A stretch of DNA of 36,683 bases, from the NCBI RefSeq assembly GCF_000496735.2, contig NZ_AYLO01000128.1, positions 6,497 to 43,179 of the forward strand, given 5' to 3'. This document shows, piece after piece, positions 1 to 8,552 of this stretch. The notes below the pieces were generated by a model. The model had not been told where the DNA came from and made no database searches. It saw only the letters and a program-made list of their open reading frames with translations. The stretch's first letter is position 1, and each line of letters opens with the position of its first letter. The position numbers were made by a program, and so were the translations under genes. The DNA comes from Methyloglobulus morosus KoM1. GTDB taxonomy: Bacteria; Pseudomonadota; Gammaproteobacteria; Methylococcales; Methylomonadaceae.

Positions 1-2199
1 TGGTATCCTCTCCTGTACGGCTTTCTGTTGCCCAGGGTCGATACTCGATTTCATCGACAAGGAAATGCGTTGCCTTGCCACATCCACTTCCAATACACGC
101 ACAGTGACAAAATCCCCTGTTTTGACGGCATCCCTGGGATCTTTGATAAACGTATCGGATAGCTGGGAGATATGCACTAAGCCGTCTTGATGTACGCCAA
201 TGTCAACAAACGCGCCAAAATTGGCGACATTGGTAATCACGCCATTCAGCCTCATACCGGGTTCAAGGTCATTGATCTTCTCTACACCGGCGGTGTATTC
301 CAGGCTTTTGAATTCCGGCCTGGGATCGCGGCCCGGTTTTTCCAACTCCCGTAAAATATCGGTCACTGTCGGCAAACCAAAGTGTTCATTGGTGTATTTG
401 GCAGGATCCAGGTTGCGTATTACCTGGGATTGGCCGATTACATCCCGGATTGATTTGCCGGTGTCTTTCAAGATCTCCTCGACTACCGAGTAAGCTTCTG
501 GATGGACTGCCGAAGCATCCAAAGGATTCTCACCATTCATGATACGCAAGAACCCCGCTGCTTGTTCATAAGCTTTATCGCCTAAGCGCGGTATTTTTTT
601 GAATTGTTTGCGGTTGGTAAACAAGCCATTTTCATTGCGAAACGCAACGATATTCTCACTGATGGTGGGAGACAATCCCGAAACTCGCTTAAGCAAGGCC
701 ACCGAAGCCGTATTGACATCCACGCCAACACCGTTTACACAGTCCTCAACCACATTATCCAAGCCTCTGGCTAAGTGGACTTGGTTGACATCATGCTGAT
801 ATTGCCCGACACCGATCGCTTTCGGTTCTATTTTAACGAGTTCAGCTAACGGGTCTTGTAAACGCCTGGCGATAGAAACCGCGCCTCGTAGCGAAACATC
901 CAAACCGGGGAATTCTTTTGCCGCAAGTTCCGATGCGGAATAAACCGACGCACCGGCTTCCGAAACAGTTATTTTCCTGAAATTTAATTCTTTGTGCCGC
1001 TTTATCACATCATCGACAAGCTGGTCAGTTTCCCTGGATGCCGTGCCATTGCCGATGCTGACCAATTCCACCTTGTGTAGTTTGATTAACTTCGCCAGCG
1101 TTGCAATGGATTCGTCCCATTGATTACGTGGCTGATGAGGGTAAATGGTGTCCGTCGCCAATAATCTACCGGTCAGGTCTACAATAGCGATTTTTACGCC
1201 GGTGCGGATACCGGGATCAAGCCCCATTGTCGCTTTCGGCCCAGCAGGCGCCGCCAGTAATAAATCCTTTAAATTGCTGGAAAATACCTTGATGGCTTCT
1301 AATTCGGCTGCTTCGCGCAAACGCTGCTTCAAATCCAAGTCAATCCGCATGAACAATTTGATTCTCCAAGCGTAACGGGCTGTTTCAGCTAGCCAAGCAT
1401 CTGCTGGTTTATTCGTGCCTGCTACATCCAAATGCTTGACGATAACTTGAATGCAGAAATCATGCCCCAGTTGCTCATCTTTTTCTGGAAGAAGATTAAG
1501 CGATAATATGCTTTCATTTCTACCCCTGAATAAGGCCAAGGCACGGTGCGAAGGAATTTTATTGATCGCTTCCTGGTAATCGAAATAATCTTTAAATTTT
1601 TTGCCTTCTTCTTCTTTGCCGGTTGCGACAGTGGCATGAATTAAACCTTTTTGCCAGATATGTTCCCGAAGTTCCGCCAGTAACCGCGCATCTTCGGAAA
1701 GGCGTTCCATAATAATCTGACGCGCACCTTCCAATGCTTCTGCGGTGGTGGTAATGCCTTTTTCTATATCGATATAATTGTTGGCAAGTTGTTCTGGGAT
1801 AGCGCTGCGATCCGTCAAAATGGCATCGGCTAAAGGCTCTAGGCCCGCTTCCCTGGCGATCTGGGCCTTGGTGCGACGTTTAGGTTTGTAGGGCAAATAC
1901 AAGTCTTCCAGCAAAGTTTTGGTATCGGCGGCAAGGATGGCTTGTTCCAGATCCGGTGTAAGCTTGTCTTGGGAACGGATGCTGGAAAGGATCGAGTCCC
2001 GACGGTCATTCAACTCACGCAAGTAACCTAAGCGTTCTTCAAGCAGCCGCAATTGTGTGTCATCAAGTCCCCCCGTCATTTCTTTCCGGTAGCGGGCAAT
2101 AAACGGGACGGTAGCGCCTTCATCGAGCAGAAGCACTGTTGCTTGCACCTGCCTGGCGTTAACCGATAATTCTTGAGCGATACGTTGTACTACATCCAT
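1..2199 (-). CDS. tex: Tex-family RNA-binding transcription accessory protein (3' end cut by window edge)
   Basis: The reading frame is open from an ATG at 2199 to the left edge (733 codons), so only the last few tens of residues of a roughly 770-residue family are missing. The N-terminus carries the typical Tex run [19 protein letters not shown], spot checks further in give family-typical segments ([14 protein letters not shown], then [14 protein letters not shown]), followed by [21 protein letters not shown] in the helix-hairpin-helix region and a C-terminal S1 domain ending [17 protein letters not shown]. Tex proteins are cytoplasmic nucleic-acid-binding factors with YqgF-like, HhH and S1 domains, linked to transcription and stress phenotypes. 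It is transcribed away from tadA across a 237-bp spacer. Identity is secure; no clear promoter was found. Confidence 0.95.
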   Translation of the reverse strand, partial: MDVVQRIAQELSVNARQVQATVLLLDEGATVPFIARYRKEMTGGLDDTQLRLLEERLGYLRELNDRRDSILSSIRSQDKLTPDLEQAILAADTKTLLEDLYLPYKPKRRTKAQIAREAGLEPLADAILTDRSAIPEQLANNYIDIEKGITTTAEALEGARQIIMERLSEDARLLAELREHIWQKGLIHATVATGKEEEGKKFKDYFDYQEAINKIPSHRALALFRGRNESILSLNLLPEKDEQLGHDFCIQVIVKHLDVAGTNKPADAWLAETARYAWRIKLFMRIDLDLKQRLREAAELEAIKVFSSNLKDLLLAAPAGPKATMGLDPGIRTGVKIAIVDLTGRLLATDTIYPHQPRNQWDESIATLAKLIKLHKVELVSIGNGTASRETDQLVDDVIKRHKELNFRKITVSEAGASVYSASELAAKEFPGLDVSLRGAVSIARRLQDPLAELVKIEPKAIGVGQYQHDVNQVHLARGLDNVVEDCVNGVGVDVNTASVALLKRVSGLSPTISENIVAFRNENGLFTNRKQFKKIPRLGDKAYEQAAGFLRIMNGENPLDASAVHPEAYSVVEEILKDTGKSIRDVIGQSQVIRNLDPAKYTNEHFGLPTVTDILRELEKPGRDPRPEFKSLEYTAGVEKINDLEPGMRLNGVITNVANFGAFVDIGVHQDGLVHISQLSDTFIKDPRDAVKTGDFVTVRVLEVDVARQRISLSMKSSIDPGQQKAVQERIP

Positions 2200-2436
2200 T
2201 GCTTGCGTCGTAAAGTTAATAATAGGGCATTGTAACAATAAGTACTGAGATAGCATTAAATAGTAATATTCCTGCTATTAAATCTTATCTGGCAGGGATT
2301 TTTGCTGCTCTGTTTAGAAAAATATCGCACAATGCGTAATCAAGAAACCTGACAACCATTTGAAGACAAATCATAACGCTCTGATTTATTAAACTTTAAT
2401 GTATTTTCATATAGTTGCATGCATGGTAACGATTGA

Positions 2437-2901
2437 ATGGGAATAACCGAACAGGATGAAGCCTGGATGCGGCATGCGTTACGATTGGCGCAACGTGCCG
2501 AATCACTGGGCGAAGTCCCGGTTGGTGCGGTGCTGGTCAAAGACAACCAATACCTCGCCGAAGGTTGGAATTCGCCCATCGCCAGCAACGATGCAACGGC
2601 ACATGCCGAAATCAACGCCTTGCGAGAAGCGGGCAAACGCATCGAAAACTACAGGCTTGTCGATACTTGCCTTTATGTCACCTTGGAACCTTGCGTCATG
2701 TGCATGGGTGCGATCAGCCATGCACGCGTTAAACGGCTGGTTTTTGGCGCTTACGACCCTAAACGCGGCGCGGTTTGCCACGCACTAAGCCTTGCCGATG
2801 CGGCGTTCTTGAACCATAAAGTTCAATGGCAAGGCGGCGTACTAGAAGCTGATTGTTCTGAATTGCTGAAGGACTTTTTTAGGCTTAAGCGTCAGTTGTG
2901 A
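2437..2901 (+). CDS. tadA: tRNA-specific adenosine-34 deaminase TadA
   Basis: A 154-residue cytidine/deoxycytidylate deaminase-fold protein of normal TadA length. The zinc site is complete: H56-A-E58 supplies the histidine ligand and catalytic glutamate, and P85-C86-V-M-C89 supplies the two cysteine ligands; the family segment FGAYDPKRGA follows. TadA converts A34 to inosine in the tRNA-Arg(ACG) anticodon in the cytoplasm. The ATG at 2437 is chosen because the protein begins directly at the conserved N-terminal helix and the upstream ATG at about 2424 belongs to another frame that soon stops. The ribosome site (GGTAA, about 9 bases upstream) is weak. It stands alone, divergent from tex. Confidence 0.96.
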   Translation: MGITEQDEAWMRHALRLAQRAESLGEVPVGAVLVKDNQYLAEGWNSPIASNDATAHAEINALREAGKRIENYRLVDTCLYVTLEPCVMCMGAISHARVKRLVFGAYDPKRGAVCHALSLADAAFLNHKVQWQGGVLEADCSELLKDFFRLKRQL

Positions 2902-3208
2902 GTTTTCAGCCCCTGTCACAGGGGAAGTGAGATCATTGACCCAGCCTTTAGACGTTTTAAGCGGCATATTCGGCTTCCCTGACACTAAAAGAAGTTGCGT
3001 ACACAGTCTGACATTAGATGCCATGTCAATGTTTTGGCGGCATCGCGTAATTTGGCGTTTATCCTGGTCGGTATTTTTTGTCGATGGCCTTGTCCTTCAT
3101 TTATCCGATGTGGCGGGCAAATCAAAAAACAGCATTCAATCGTCCGGAAAATTTTAATCTATACTTCGTAAGTATATTCCAAAAATCTTGACGATTGCGT
3201 GGTGGATC
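2902..3208. other. Intergenic stretch tadA to FecR gene
   Basis: No convincing gene is visible. Two short inverted repeats are present: CCCCTG-TCA-CAGGGG at 2910-2924, nine bases after the tadA stop but with no following T-run, so at best a weak terminator; and TATACTT-CGT-AAGTATA at 3160-3176, about 30 bases before the FecR-protein start, which could be an operator or a leader hairpin. Both assignments are guesses from symmetry and position. Confidence 0.4.
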
Positions 3209-3676
3209 ATGATCAGATGGGGCACATTGACTGTGAGGCAAGGCGCAGGAAGGATTATCCTTCTTACGCTATTGTTATTCTCTTCCGAAGGATTTTCATC
3301 CACCGAGCGCATAGGTTTAGTAAAAACCTTGGAACCATCGGCGACTATCGTCAGGAAAGGGGTTGAGGTTAGCCTTAAGGTTGGATCAGAAATTTATGAA
3401 GGCGACACGATATTAACCGATTCAGATGGGACGATTGGCATAACCTTTAGTGACGGCTCCATGCTTACGGCGGGTTCAAGCAGCAAAGTGATCATTGACA
3501 ATTATCTATTCAATCTTACTGAAAAAAAGCTGACCTTTTTATCTCAAGTCCTCAAGGGTTCCGTTACGTTTATGTCCGGTGCTATTAATAAGCTTGCGCC
3601 TGGTTCTGTACGTTTTAAAACCCCGACGGCTACATTGGGTTTGCGTGGGACGAAAATTATTATTGAAGTGGATTGA
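3209..3676 (+). CDS. Exported FecR-domain protein
   Basis: The frame extends upstream to a TTG at 3188, but the ATG at 3209 is preferred because it gives a normal signal peptide (basic start, then IILLTLLLFSS) and a 155-residue protein. The rest is a FecR-type beta-rich domain: a region like 'ATIVRKGVEVSLKVGSEIYE' and the hallmark order GD-T-ILT-D-S-DG-T-IGITFSDGS followed later by TPTATLGLRGT, the conserved end of this domain. FecR domains outside iron signalling are often periplasmic or surface-associated modules of unknown ligand. There is no anti-sigma N-terminal helix bundle and no sigma factor gene nearby, so an iron-citrate role is unlikely. It lies 34 bp upstream of the OmpA-like lipoprotein, probably in one transcript. 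Confidence 0.85.
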   Translation: MIRWGTLTVRQGAGRIILLTLLLFSSEGFSSTERIGLVKTLEPSATIVRKGVEVSLKVGSEIYEGDTILTDSDGTIGITFSDGSMLTAGSSSKVIIDNYLFNLTEKKLTFLSQVLKGSVTFMSGAINKLAPGSVRFKTPTATLGLRGTKIIIEVD

Positions 3677-3710
3677 TGGTGGTGATTCGATTCGGTTCCT
3701 GGAAGCCATT

Positions 3711-4304
3711 ATGAATTCGCAACGATTCATGATAATTCCATTTATCAGCTTCTTGGCGGCTTGCACCAGCACAACTGTCGTTTTGCTTCCCGATTCGGAT
3801 GGCAACGTCGGCCAAGTTGAAATGATTACAGATAGCGGAACAACCGTGCTAAATAAAGCCTATGAAAGTTCTGAAGCGGAAAAGCAAAAACTGTCGTCGA
3901 CCCCAAATGTCCTGTTATCTAAAGAAATAGTTCGCGACAAATATGGCGATATCCTGGCAAAAGAACCCTTGATTCCAGAACATTTTAAGTTTTATTTTAA
4001 AACTGGCAAAGCGGATTTACAGGCGGAAGCGCAAGAGATGCTACTTAAAAGCAAAGCAAGAATTGAGGAAAGAAAGTCCTGCGATTTAAGCGTTATAGGG
4101 CATACCGACCGAGTCGAAAACGATGATTTAAATTACCTTCTTTCTATGGTTCGGGCCGCTAACGTAGCTAAGGCCTTGGTAGATTTGGGTATCCCCCTGA
4201 ATTGTATGGATATACGGTATTACGGCGAGAGCTATCCAGTTATCCCTACTTTGGACGACGTTGCAGAGCCGCTTAACCGGCGGGTGGAGATTGAGATCAG
4301 GTAA
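3711..4304 (+). CDS. OmpA-family peptidoglycan-binding lipoprotein
   Basis: The start at 3711 gives a lipoprotein signal peptide with lipobox FLAAC, so the mature 180-residue protein should be lipidated and, lacking an Asp at +2 (it has Thr), go to the outer membrane. The longer frame from 3579 runs through the end of the FecR gene and is not credible. The C-terminal half (from about residue 90) is an OmpA-C domain: FYFKTGKADLQAEA, then VIGHTDR with the diaminopimelate-contacting Asp-Arg region, and the closing NRRVEIEIR. Such domains clamp the outer membrane to peptidoglycan. A GGAA lies about 7 bases before the ATG. Paired with the FecR-domain gene, it suggests a small envelope module; its specific job is unknown. 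Confidence 0.9.
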   Translation: MNSQRFMIIPFISFLAACTSTTVVLLPDSDGNVGQVEMITDSGTTVLNKAYESSEAEKQKLSSTPNVLLSKEIVRDKYGDILAKEPLIPEHFKFYFKTGKADLQAEAQEMLLKSKARIEERKSCDLSVIGHTDRVENDDLNYLLSMVRAANVAKALVDLGIPLNCMDIRYYGESYPVIPTLDDVAEPLNRRVEIEIR

Positions 4305-4592
4305 GCGACGGGCAAGTGGGTTCGCGTATTGACACTATGGTAGGCCTTCGACCATTCGCCTGGAAAATGAAGCCAAATGACATAGGTGAATGGCGTTATC
4401 TATTGCATGCCAGGGCTTGTTCAGAACCCTTAAGCATTAACAAACATTGGCTATGTGCCGACGAATATTGCCTGCACATTAACTTTTATAACCAAACAAT
4501 CAATGCGTTACGGTTTTCATCTAGTAAGAATGCATTGATAGTTGGAAATAAGTCGGTATTGATTTACACGGTCGGTCGATATCCCGGTTATT

Positions 4593-5402
4593 TCACAACC
4601 GTTGCGGGTCAAAATGGACAAGGCGAAAACCCTGCCTCTGCAGATTGCTGACAATTTCGTTGAGATGCCCATAGGTGATCGGACGATTATCGTGGAATGT
4701 CAATACGCAAGGATACGGCTTGTCCCATTCTGCCAAGATAGATTCAGTCTTTTCCTTAATCTCATCCAACGTCATAAACGGTATTGTATCGCCTACCGAT
4801 TCGCCCATGACGACCTGATAACCTAATCGATTAGTGGCTTCAAGCACGTTTTGGGTAAGAATAAAATAGGGTGGCCGGAACAATCGCGTATTCGATTCAC
4901 CCAAAACCCTTTTGGAAATGGCTTCCCACTCAGTGATTTCGTTCACCACAGACTCTTTCGTATCTAGCCAAGGCCCTCGGAACCATGAGTGATGAGTCGT
5001 ATGATTCCCAATAGTGTGTCCAGCCCGCTTGATTCGTCTGGCGACATTGGGGTATTTGGCAATGCTGCCTTTGCTGATCCAGAGTTCGTATGGAGCGTAA
5101 TATACACGACGCTGCCAAAACTCATCCGGAGCATCGGCCAGTAGGAAAAATCCGGCTTTTACCGGTGTGCCATCAATGGCCTTAAGCGTTGTCAAGATGT
5201 CCAGTACACGCTCTGTTGATACAGGCAGTGGACCGTCATCAAAACTGAGCATAAACTCAGCCCTTTTCGTTAGGGGATAACTCTCATCAAGTTTAGCAAA
5301 ACACCCTGACAAAAAGCTCGCGATAAGGGGGACTAGCCAAATAAATTGCTTCAAGGTTTTTTGTTTTTTAGTGTGCTTTTCAATAGGGACTAGCGGAAAC
5401 AT
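4593..5402 (-). CDS. NodB-type polysaccharide deacetylase lipoprotein
   Basis: The 269-residue protein starts with a long basic n-region, a hydrophobic stretch and lipobox L-S-G-C34, so it is predicted to be membrane-anchored facing the periplasm. The NodB carbohydrate esterase 4 domain carries all recognisable motifs: SFDDGP (Asp55-Asp56), the zinc histidines in NH134TTHH138, RPPY at 176-179, and LTFHD with His237. CE4 enzymes remove acetyl groups from N-acetylated sugars in peptidoglycan or exopolysaccharides; the substrate cannot be told here. It converges with the OmpA-like gene and is not obviously co-transcribed with pgi, from which a decayed mltF fragment separates it. No good Shine-Dalgarno precedes the ATG at 5402. 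Confidence 0.9.
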   Translation of the reverse strand: MFPLVPIEKHTKKQKTLKQFIWLVPLIASFLSGCFAKLDESYPLTKRAEFMLSFDDGPLPVSTERVLDILTTLKAIDGTPVKAGFFLLADAPDEFWQRRVYYAPYELWISKGSIAKYPNVARRIKRAGHTIGNHTTHHSWFRGPWLDTKESVVNEITEWEAISKRVLGESNTRLFRPPYFILTQNVLEATNRLGYQVVMGESVGDTIPFMTLDEIKEKTESILAEWDKPYPCVLTFHDNRPITYGHLNEIVSNLQRQGFRLVHFDPQRL

Positions 5403-5594
5403 TTGGGCAGATTCATTTGGCCTTACTATATTAGGACGGGATTATTAAATAAATACAATGGGCTACGAAACAAATGGATAGTAATATTTTGGTTGTTTAG
5501 TGTCCGGAGTTTGGATGTGTCTCGTGTTTATGATACAGAAAATTAAGTTATAACTGGAATATTATGTTGAAACGCGAGGATCGGCTGTTCTTAT

Positions 5595-5926
5595 CTAGAT
5601 CATTGAAGACTTAGGACGACGATGATCGGAATGGTAAACAAGTTGCTCGCGGATTTCGTGATAAGCCGGAGCAAACCGCATTTGTTGCTTGCGTTGCTGC
5701 ACAATGGTAAGCCCTGCGGCTGCAATATCGGCCTTGCCCGCCTTTATGTCGCCTAAGATTTTGCCAAAAGTACCGCGCTCTTCAAACTTGGCTTCAACGC
5801 CGACCTGACCGGCTCACAGTTCGACCAGATCGTATTCAAGCCCGGAAAGCCTATCGGGCTTGAAACAGGCGATGGGATCAACACGGGTGAGAACAAGCAA
5901 ATAGCGATGAAAAAGCGATACACCCG
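5595..5926 (-). pseudogene. Decayed fragment of MltF-like lytic transglycosylase / solute-binding family 3 domain
   Basis: Minus-strand translation in one continuous frame gives recognisable N-terminal MltF sequence: LLVLTRVDPIA, then SGLEYDLVEL, an in-frame TGA (5814-5816), then AGQVGVEAKFEERGTFGKIL, KAGKADIAAAGLTIVQQR and MRFAPAYHEIREQLVYH, ending at TAG (5595-5597) after RRPKSS. In intact MltF this is the periplasmic SBP-like domain; the catalytic transglycosylase domain (C-terminal) and the signal peptide are missing. There is no start codon in context, and the upstream frame is closed by a stop just before the fragment. The remnant is truncated at both ends and has an internal stop, so it is a pseudogene. 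It lies directly downstream of pgi on the same strand. Confidence 0.75.
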
Positions 5927-5948
5927 ATTATCAGCCGGCGTTTTCCGG

Positions 5949-7589
5949 TCAAGTTTGCCGTAATTTCTTATAGGCGTTGATAAGTCCATTGGTGGAGCAG
6001 TCGTGGCTCTTGATAACTTCATTGCTGCTTAGTTCAGGTTGGATAACTTTGGCTAACACTTTTCCTAATTCCACGCCCATTTGGTCGAAGGAATTGATGT
6101 TCCAAATTACGCCTTGTACGAATATTTTATGTTCATAAAAAGCCAGCAATGAACCTAATGTCTCCGGCGTTAACTGCTTATATAAAAAAGAGTTGGAAGG
6201 CTTATTGCCATCAAATACTTTAGCGGCGACCAACACGGAATCGGTCCGTTGTTCAGGTGGCAGTTCGCGCAGCACTTCTTCGACAGTTTTGCCACGCATC
6301 AATGCTTCAGGCTGGGCAAGAAAGTTGGAAACAAGGATTTCATGGTGTTCGCGCAGGTCGTAAAAACTATTCGCTGCCGCATGAAAGTCGCAAGGGATCA
6401 GCTTAGTGCCTTGGTGTATCAGTTGGTAAAAAGCGTGTTGGCCGTTGGTGCCTTGCTGTCCCCAGATGATCTGTCCGGTGTCGTAATCGATTTTTTCGCC
6501 CTCCATATCGACACTTTTGCCGTTACTTTCCATATCGCCTTGTTGCAGGTAATCGGCAAAATAACGCATGGAATAGTCATAAGGCAGCAGCGCGTACGAT
6601 TGCGCACCGAAAAAATTATTGTACCAGATGCCCAGCAAGCCCATGATAACCGGGATGTTTTGCTCAAAAGGCTGGCTTCTGAAATGTTCGTCGGCATCGT
6701 AAGCGCCTTGCAACAGTTCTTCAAAATGATCCATGCCCACATGCAAGGCTATCGATAGGCCAACCGCTGACCAAAGCGAGTATCGGCCACCGACCCAATC
6801 CCATAGTTCGAACATATTGTCCGTATCAATGCCGAATTCCTGCACGAGTTCAGTGTTAGTTGAAATAGCCACAAAATGTTTGGCAATCGCTAACCTGTCA
6901 TTGTTGACAAGATCAAGAAACCACTTTCTTGCTGACTTTGCGTTGACCATGGCCTCTTGCGTACCGAAAGATTTCGAGGCAATGACAAACAGCGTAGTTT
7001 CAGGAGACAAGGCCTTTAGTGTACTAACCAGGTCAGCCTCGTCGATGTTTGACACGTAATGGACATTTAAAGTTGGCAAACTATAAGGAGCAAGCGCAGC
7101 AGAGACCATCTTGGGGCCAAGGCTAGAGCCTCCTATGCCTATATTGACGACATCCGTGATGGCCTTATCGGTATAACCTTTCCATTCGCCAGATCGGACT
7201 CGCTGGCAAAACGAACGCATTTTAGCCAAAACCTTATTGATTCCGGGCATAACGTCTTGCCCGTCCACAAAAACGGGACGGTTACTTCGGTTCCTTAAAG
7301 CGGTGTGCAAAACGGCACGGTGTTCGGTGGTGTTGATCTTTGCACCTGAAAACATGGCCTGAATTTTTGTTTCTAACTGGCAATGCTTCCCCAGTTCTAC
7401 GAGCAATGGCAGCGTTTTTTCGTTTATCCTGTTTTTAGAGTAATCGAACAAGATGTCATTCAAATGCAGCGAATACTTATTGAAACGATCTGGATCTTGC
7501 TCGAAAGCTTCTCGCATCGAATAGTTTTGGATTTGGCGGTAATGTTCTTGTAGCGCAATCCAGGCCTTTGCAGTTGTCAGGGATGACAT
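5949..7589 (-). CDS. pgi: Glucose-6-phosphate isomerase
   Basis: The cytoplasmic enzyme interconverts glucose 6-phosphate and fructose 6-phosphate; in a hexulose phosphate-type methylotroph it links formaldehyde assimilation to glycogen and the oxidative pentose route. Starting at the ATG at 7589 gives 546 residues, matching the usual length of about 549; the frame can be extended 21 codons upstream but that part is not family sequence. A GGAG lies ten bases before this ATG. Family signatures are present in order: [20 protein letters not shown] (phosphate binding), [26 protein letters not shown], and the C-terminal [12 protein letters not shown]. No odd features. Its 3' end is followed within 25 bp by the mltF remnant. 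Confidence 0.97.
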   Translation of the reverse strand: MSSLTTAKAWIALQEHYRQIQNYSMREAFEQDPDRFNKYSLHLNDILFDYSKNRINEKTLPLLVELGKHCQLETKIQAMFSGAKINTTEHRAVLHTALRNRSNRPVFVDGQDVMPGINKVLAKMRSFCQRVRSGEWKGYTDKAITDVVNIGIGGSSLGPKMVSAALAPYSLPTLNVHYVSNIDEADLVSTLKALSPETTLFVIASKSFGTQEAMVNAKSARKWFLDLVNNDRLAIAKHFVAISTNTELVQEFGIDTDNMFELWDWVGGRYSLWSAVGLSIALHVGMDHFEELLQGAYDADEHFRSQPFEQNIPVIMGLLGIWYNNFFGAQSYALLPYDYSMRYFADYLQQGDMESNGKSVDMEGEKIDYDTGQIIWGQQGTNGQHAFYQLIHQGTKLIPCDFHAAANSFYDLREHHEILVSNFLAQPEALMRGKTVEEVLRELPPEQRTDSVLVAAKVFDGNKPSNSFLYKQLTPETLGSLLAFYEHKIFVQGVIWNINSFDQMGVELGKVLAKVIQPELSSNEVIKSHDCSTNGLINAYKKLRQT

Positions 7590-7751
7590 GTTTTTGCAGC
7601 TCCGTTTGATGGTCTTGGCGTTAAGTCTACGAGAAGGAAAGAAGGATAGCAAGATGGTGTATGGCTTATTGATTTAGATCAAGCGGGGAGTTAATCTTTA
7701 TCGGGGGTTCTTTATTTGTCAGGGTCGATGTGCTAGAGTGCAACCTCGCTA

Positions 7752-7779
7752 TTGACGAACAAAAAATGTCAGTTATTTT
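7752..7779 (+). promoter_or_regulatory. Candidate sigma-70 promoter for the cupredoxin block
   Basis: TTGACG (7752-7757) and TATTTT (7774-7779) are separated by 16 bp, matching the -35 and -10 consensus at five and four of six positions, about 88 bases before the ATG at 7867. Assigned by eye from consensus and position only. Confidence 0.4.
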
Positions 7780-7866
7780 ATGTTTGTAAACTTTATGTTT
7801 TCACACAGGATGATGTTTTTTGAAAAAAACATACTCATTATAATAAGACTGGAAGGTGCGAGGATT

Positions 7867-8457
7867 ATGAACACGTCACAATTATTTAAAAAGATTTTAC
7901 TTGGGGCCGTTGCAGTGCTTTTTTCCGCGTCGGTATGGGCGCATGGCGGTGCCAAGGGAACCGACACTGACCAATGTAAGTTTGAGCTAGAGCCTGACCA
8001 TTGGATTCATTACACCGCTTACCAACCGAATGCTTTCCCTGCCGAAGAGTTTTGCGCCGATATTCCCAGGGATAAAGAAGCCCTGATACTCGTGTTCGAT
8101 TACCAAGACCAAAAATACAAAGACGATACCGTTGAGTTTGAAGTGACAAAAGAACCTGAAGGCACACGGGTATTTTTTCTCCAAGGTGCCAAACATAAAA
8201 AGGGGACTGTTGAGCTAAAGCTGCCCAACGGTGTGCCTGAACCAGGCAAATACCTCATTCATATCACCTTAGTTCCCGATCAAGGCGAACGCAAGGATGT
8301 CCACATGGCATTCAAGGCCGGTGGTGGCCCATCCGCTTCAAACAGCACAAAGTTTATCTACCTGCTGCTCGGTTTTGCCGCATTGTATGTGTTGTATTTG
8401 TACAACGCCACATTTAAGGGCATAGTGGATGGCATAATAGGAAAGGCTAAGGCGTAA
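7867..8457 (+). CDS. Periplasmic protein anchored by a C-terminal helix, mature N-terminus predicted to be His
   Basis: The ATG at 7867 (GCGAGG about 4 bases upstream) gives 196 residues; the frame's longer upstream extension is not signal-like. Residues 1-25 form a signal peptide with a V-W-A cleavage site, leaving mature H26-G-G. The body (27-150) is a probable beta-sandwich with two cysteines (C37, C63), histidines H45 and H48 in DHWIHYTAYQP, and a segment EPGKYLIHITLVP. Residues about 162-180 form a transmembrane helix followed by a short basic tail. I do not recognise a named family with certainty; the organisation (signal peptide, periplasmic domain, C-terminal helix) is like the PmoD/AmoD copper proteins of methane and ammonia oxidisers, but that link is inference. 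It is 95 bp upstream of a cupredoxin gene, suggesting a shared copper role. Confidence 0.75.
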   Translation: MNTSQLFKKILLGAVAVLFSASVWAHGGAKGTDTDQCKFELEPDHWIHYTAYQPNAFPAEEFCADIPRDKEALILVFDYQDQKYKDDTVEFEVTKEPEGTRVFFLQGAKHKKGTVELKLPNGVPEPGKYLIHITLVPDQGERKDVHMAFKAGGGPSASNSTKFIYLLLGFAALYVLYLYNATFKGIVDGIIGKAKA

Positions 8458-8507
8458 TTTTTTCAAGGGTTGGCTTAATCTGTCTTGAATTTGTTATTTG
8501 ATACGGA

Positions 8508-8524
8508 TGGATTGCGCCAATCCA
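8508..8524. repeat. Short perfect inverted repeat before the cupredoxin gene
   Basis: TGGATTG-CGC-CAATCCA, a 7-bp palindromic arm pair, ends 28 bases before the ATG at 8553. It could be a leader hairpin or an operator; no T-run follows, so it is not a terminator. Confidence 0.4.
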
Positions 8525-8552
8525 AACAAGATGCACTAGAGGTTACAAGGTA

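Noticed and set aside
4316-4651. 111-codon plus-strand open frame after the OmpA-like gene
   Set aside because: It overlaps the deacetylase gene in antisense, has no ribosome site, no recognisable family text and an irregular composition.
5753-6022. 89-codon minus-strand open frame at the pgi 3' end
   Set aside because: It is out of frame with both pgi and the mltF remnant and its sequence is a shifted reading of them.
6249-6758. 169-codon plus-strand frame within pgi
   Set aside because: It is antisense to a fully conserved enzyme and shows no domain; a shadow of pgi codon bias.
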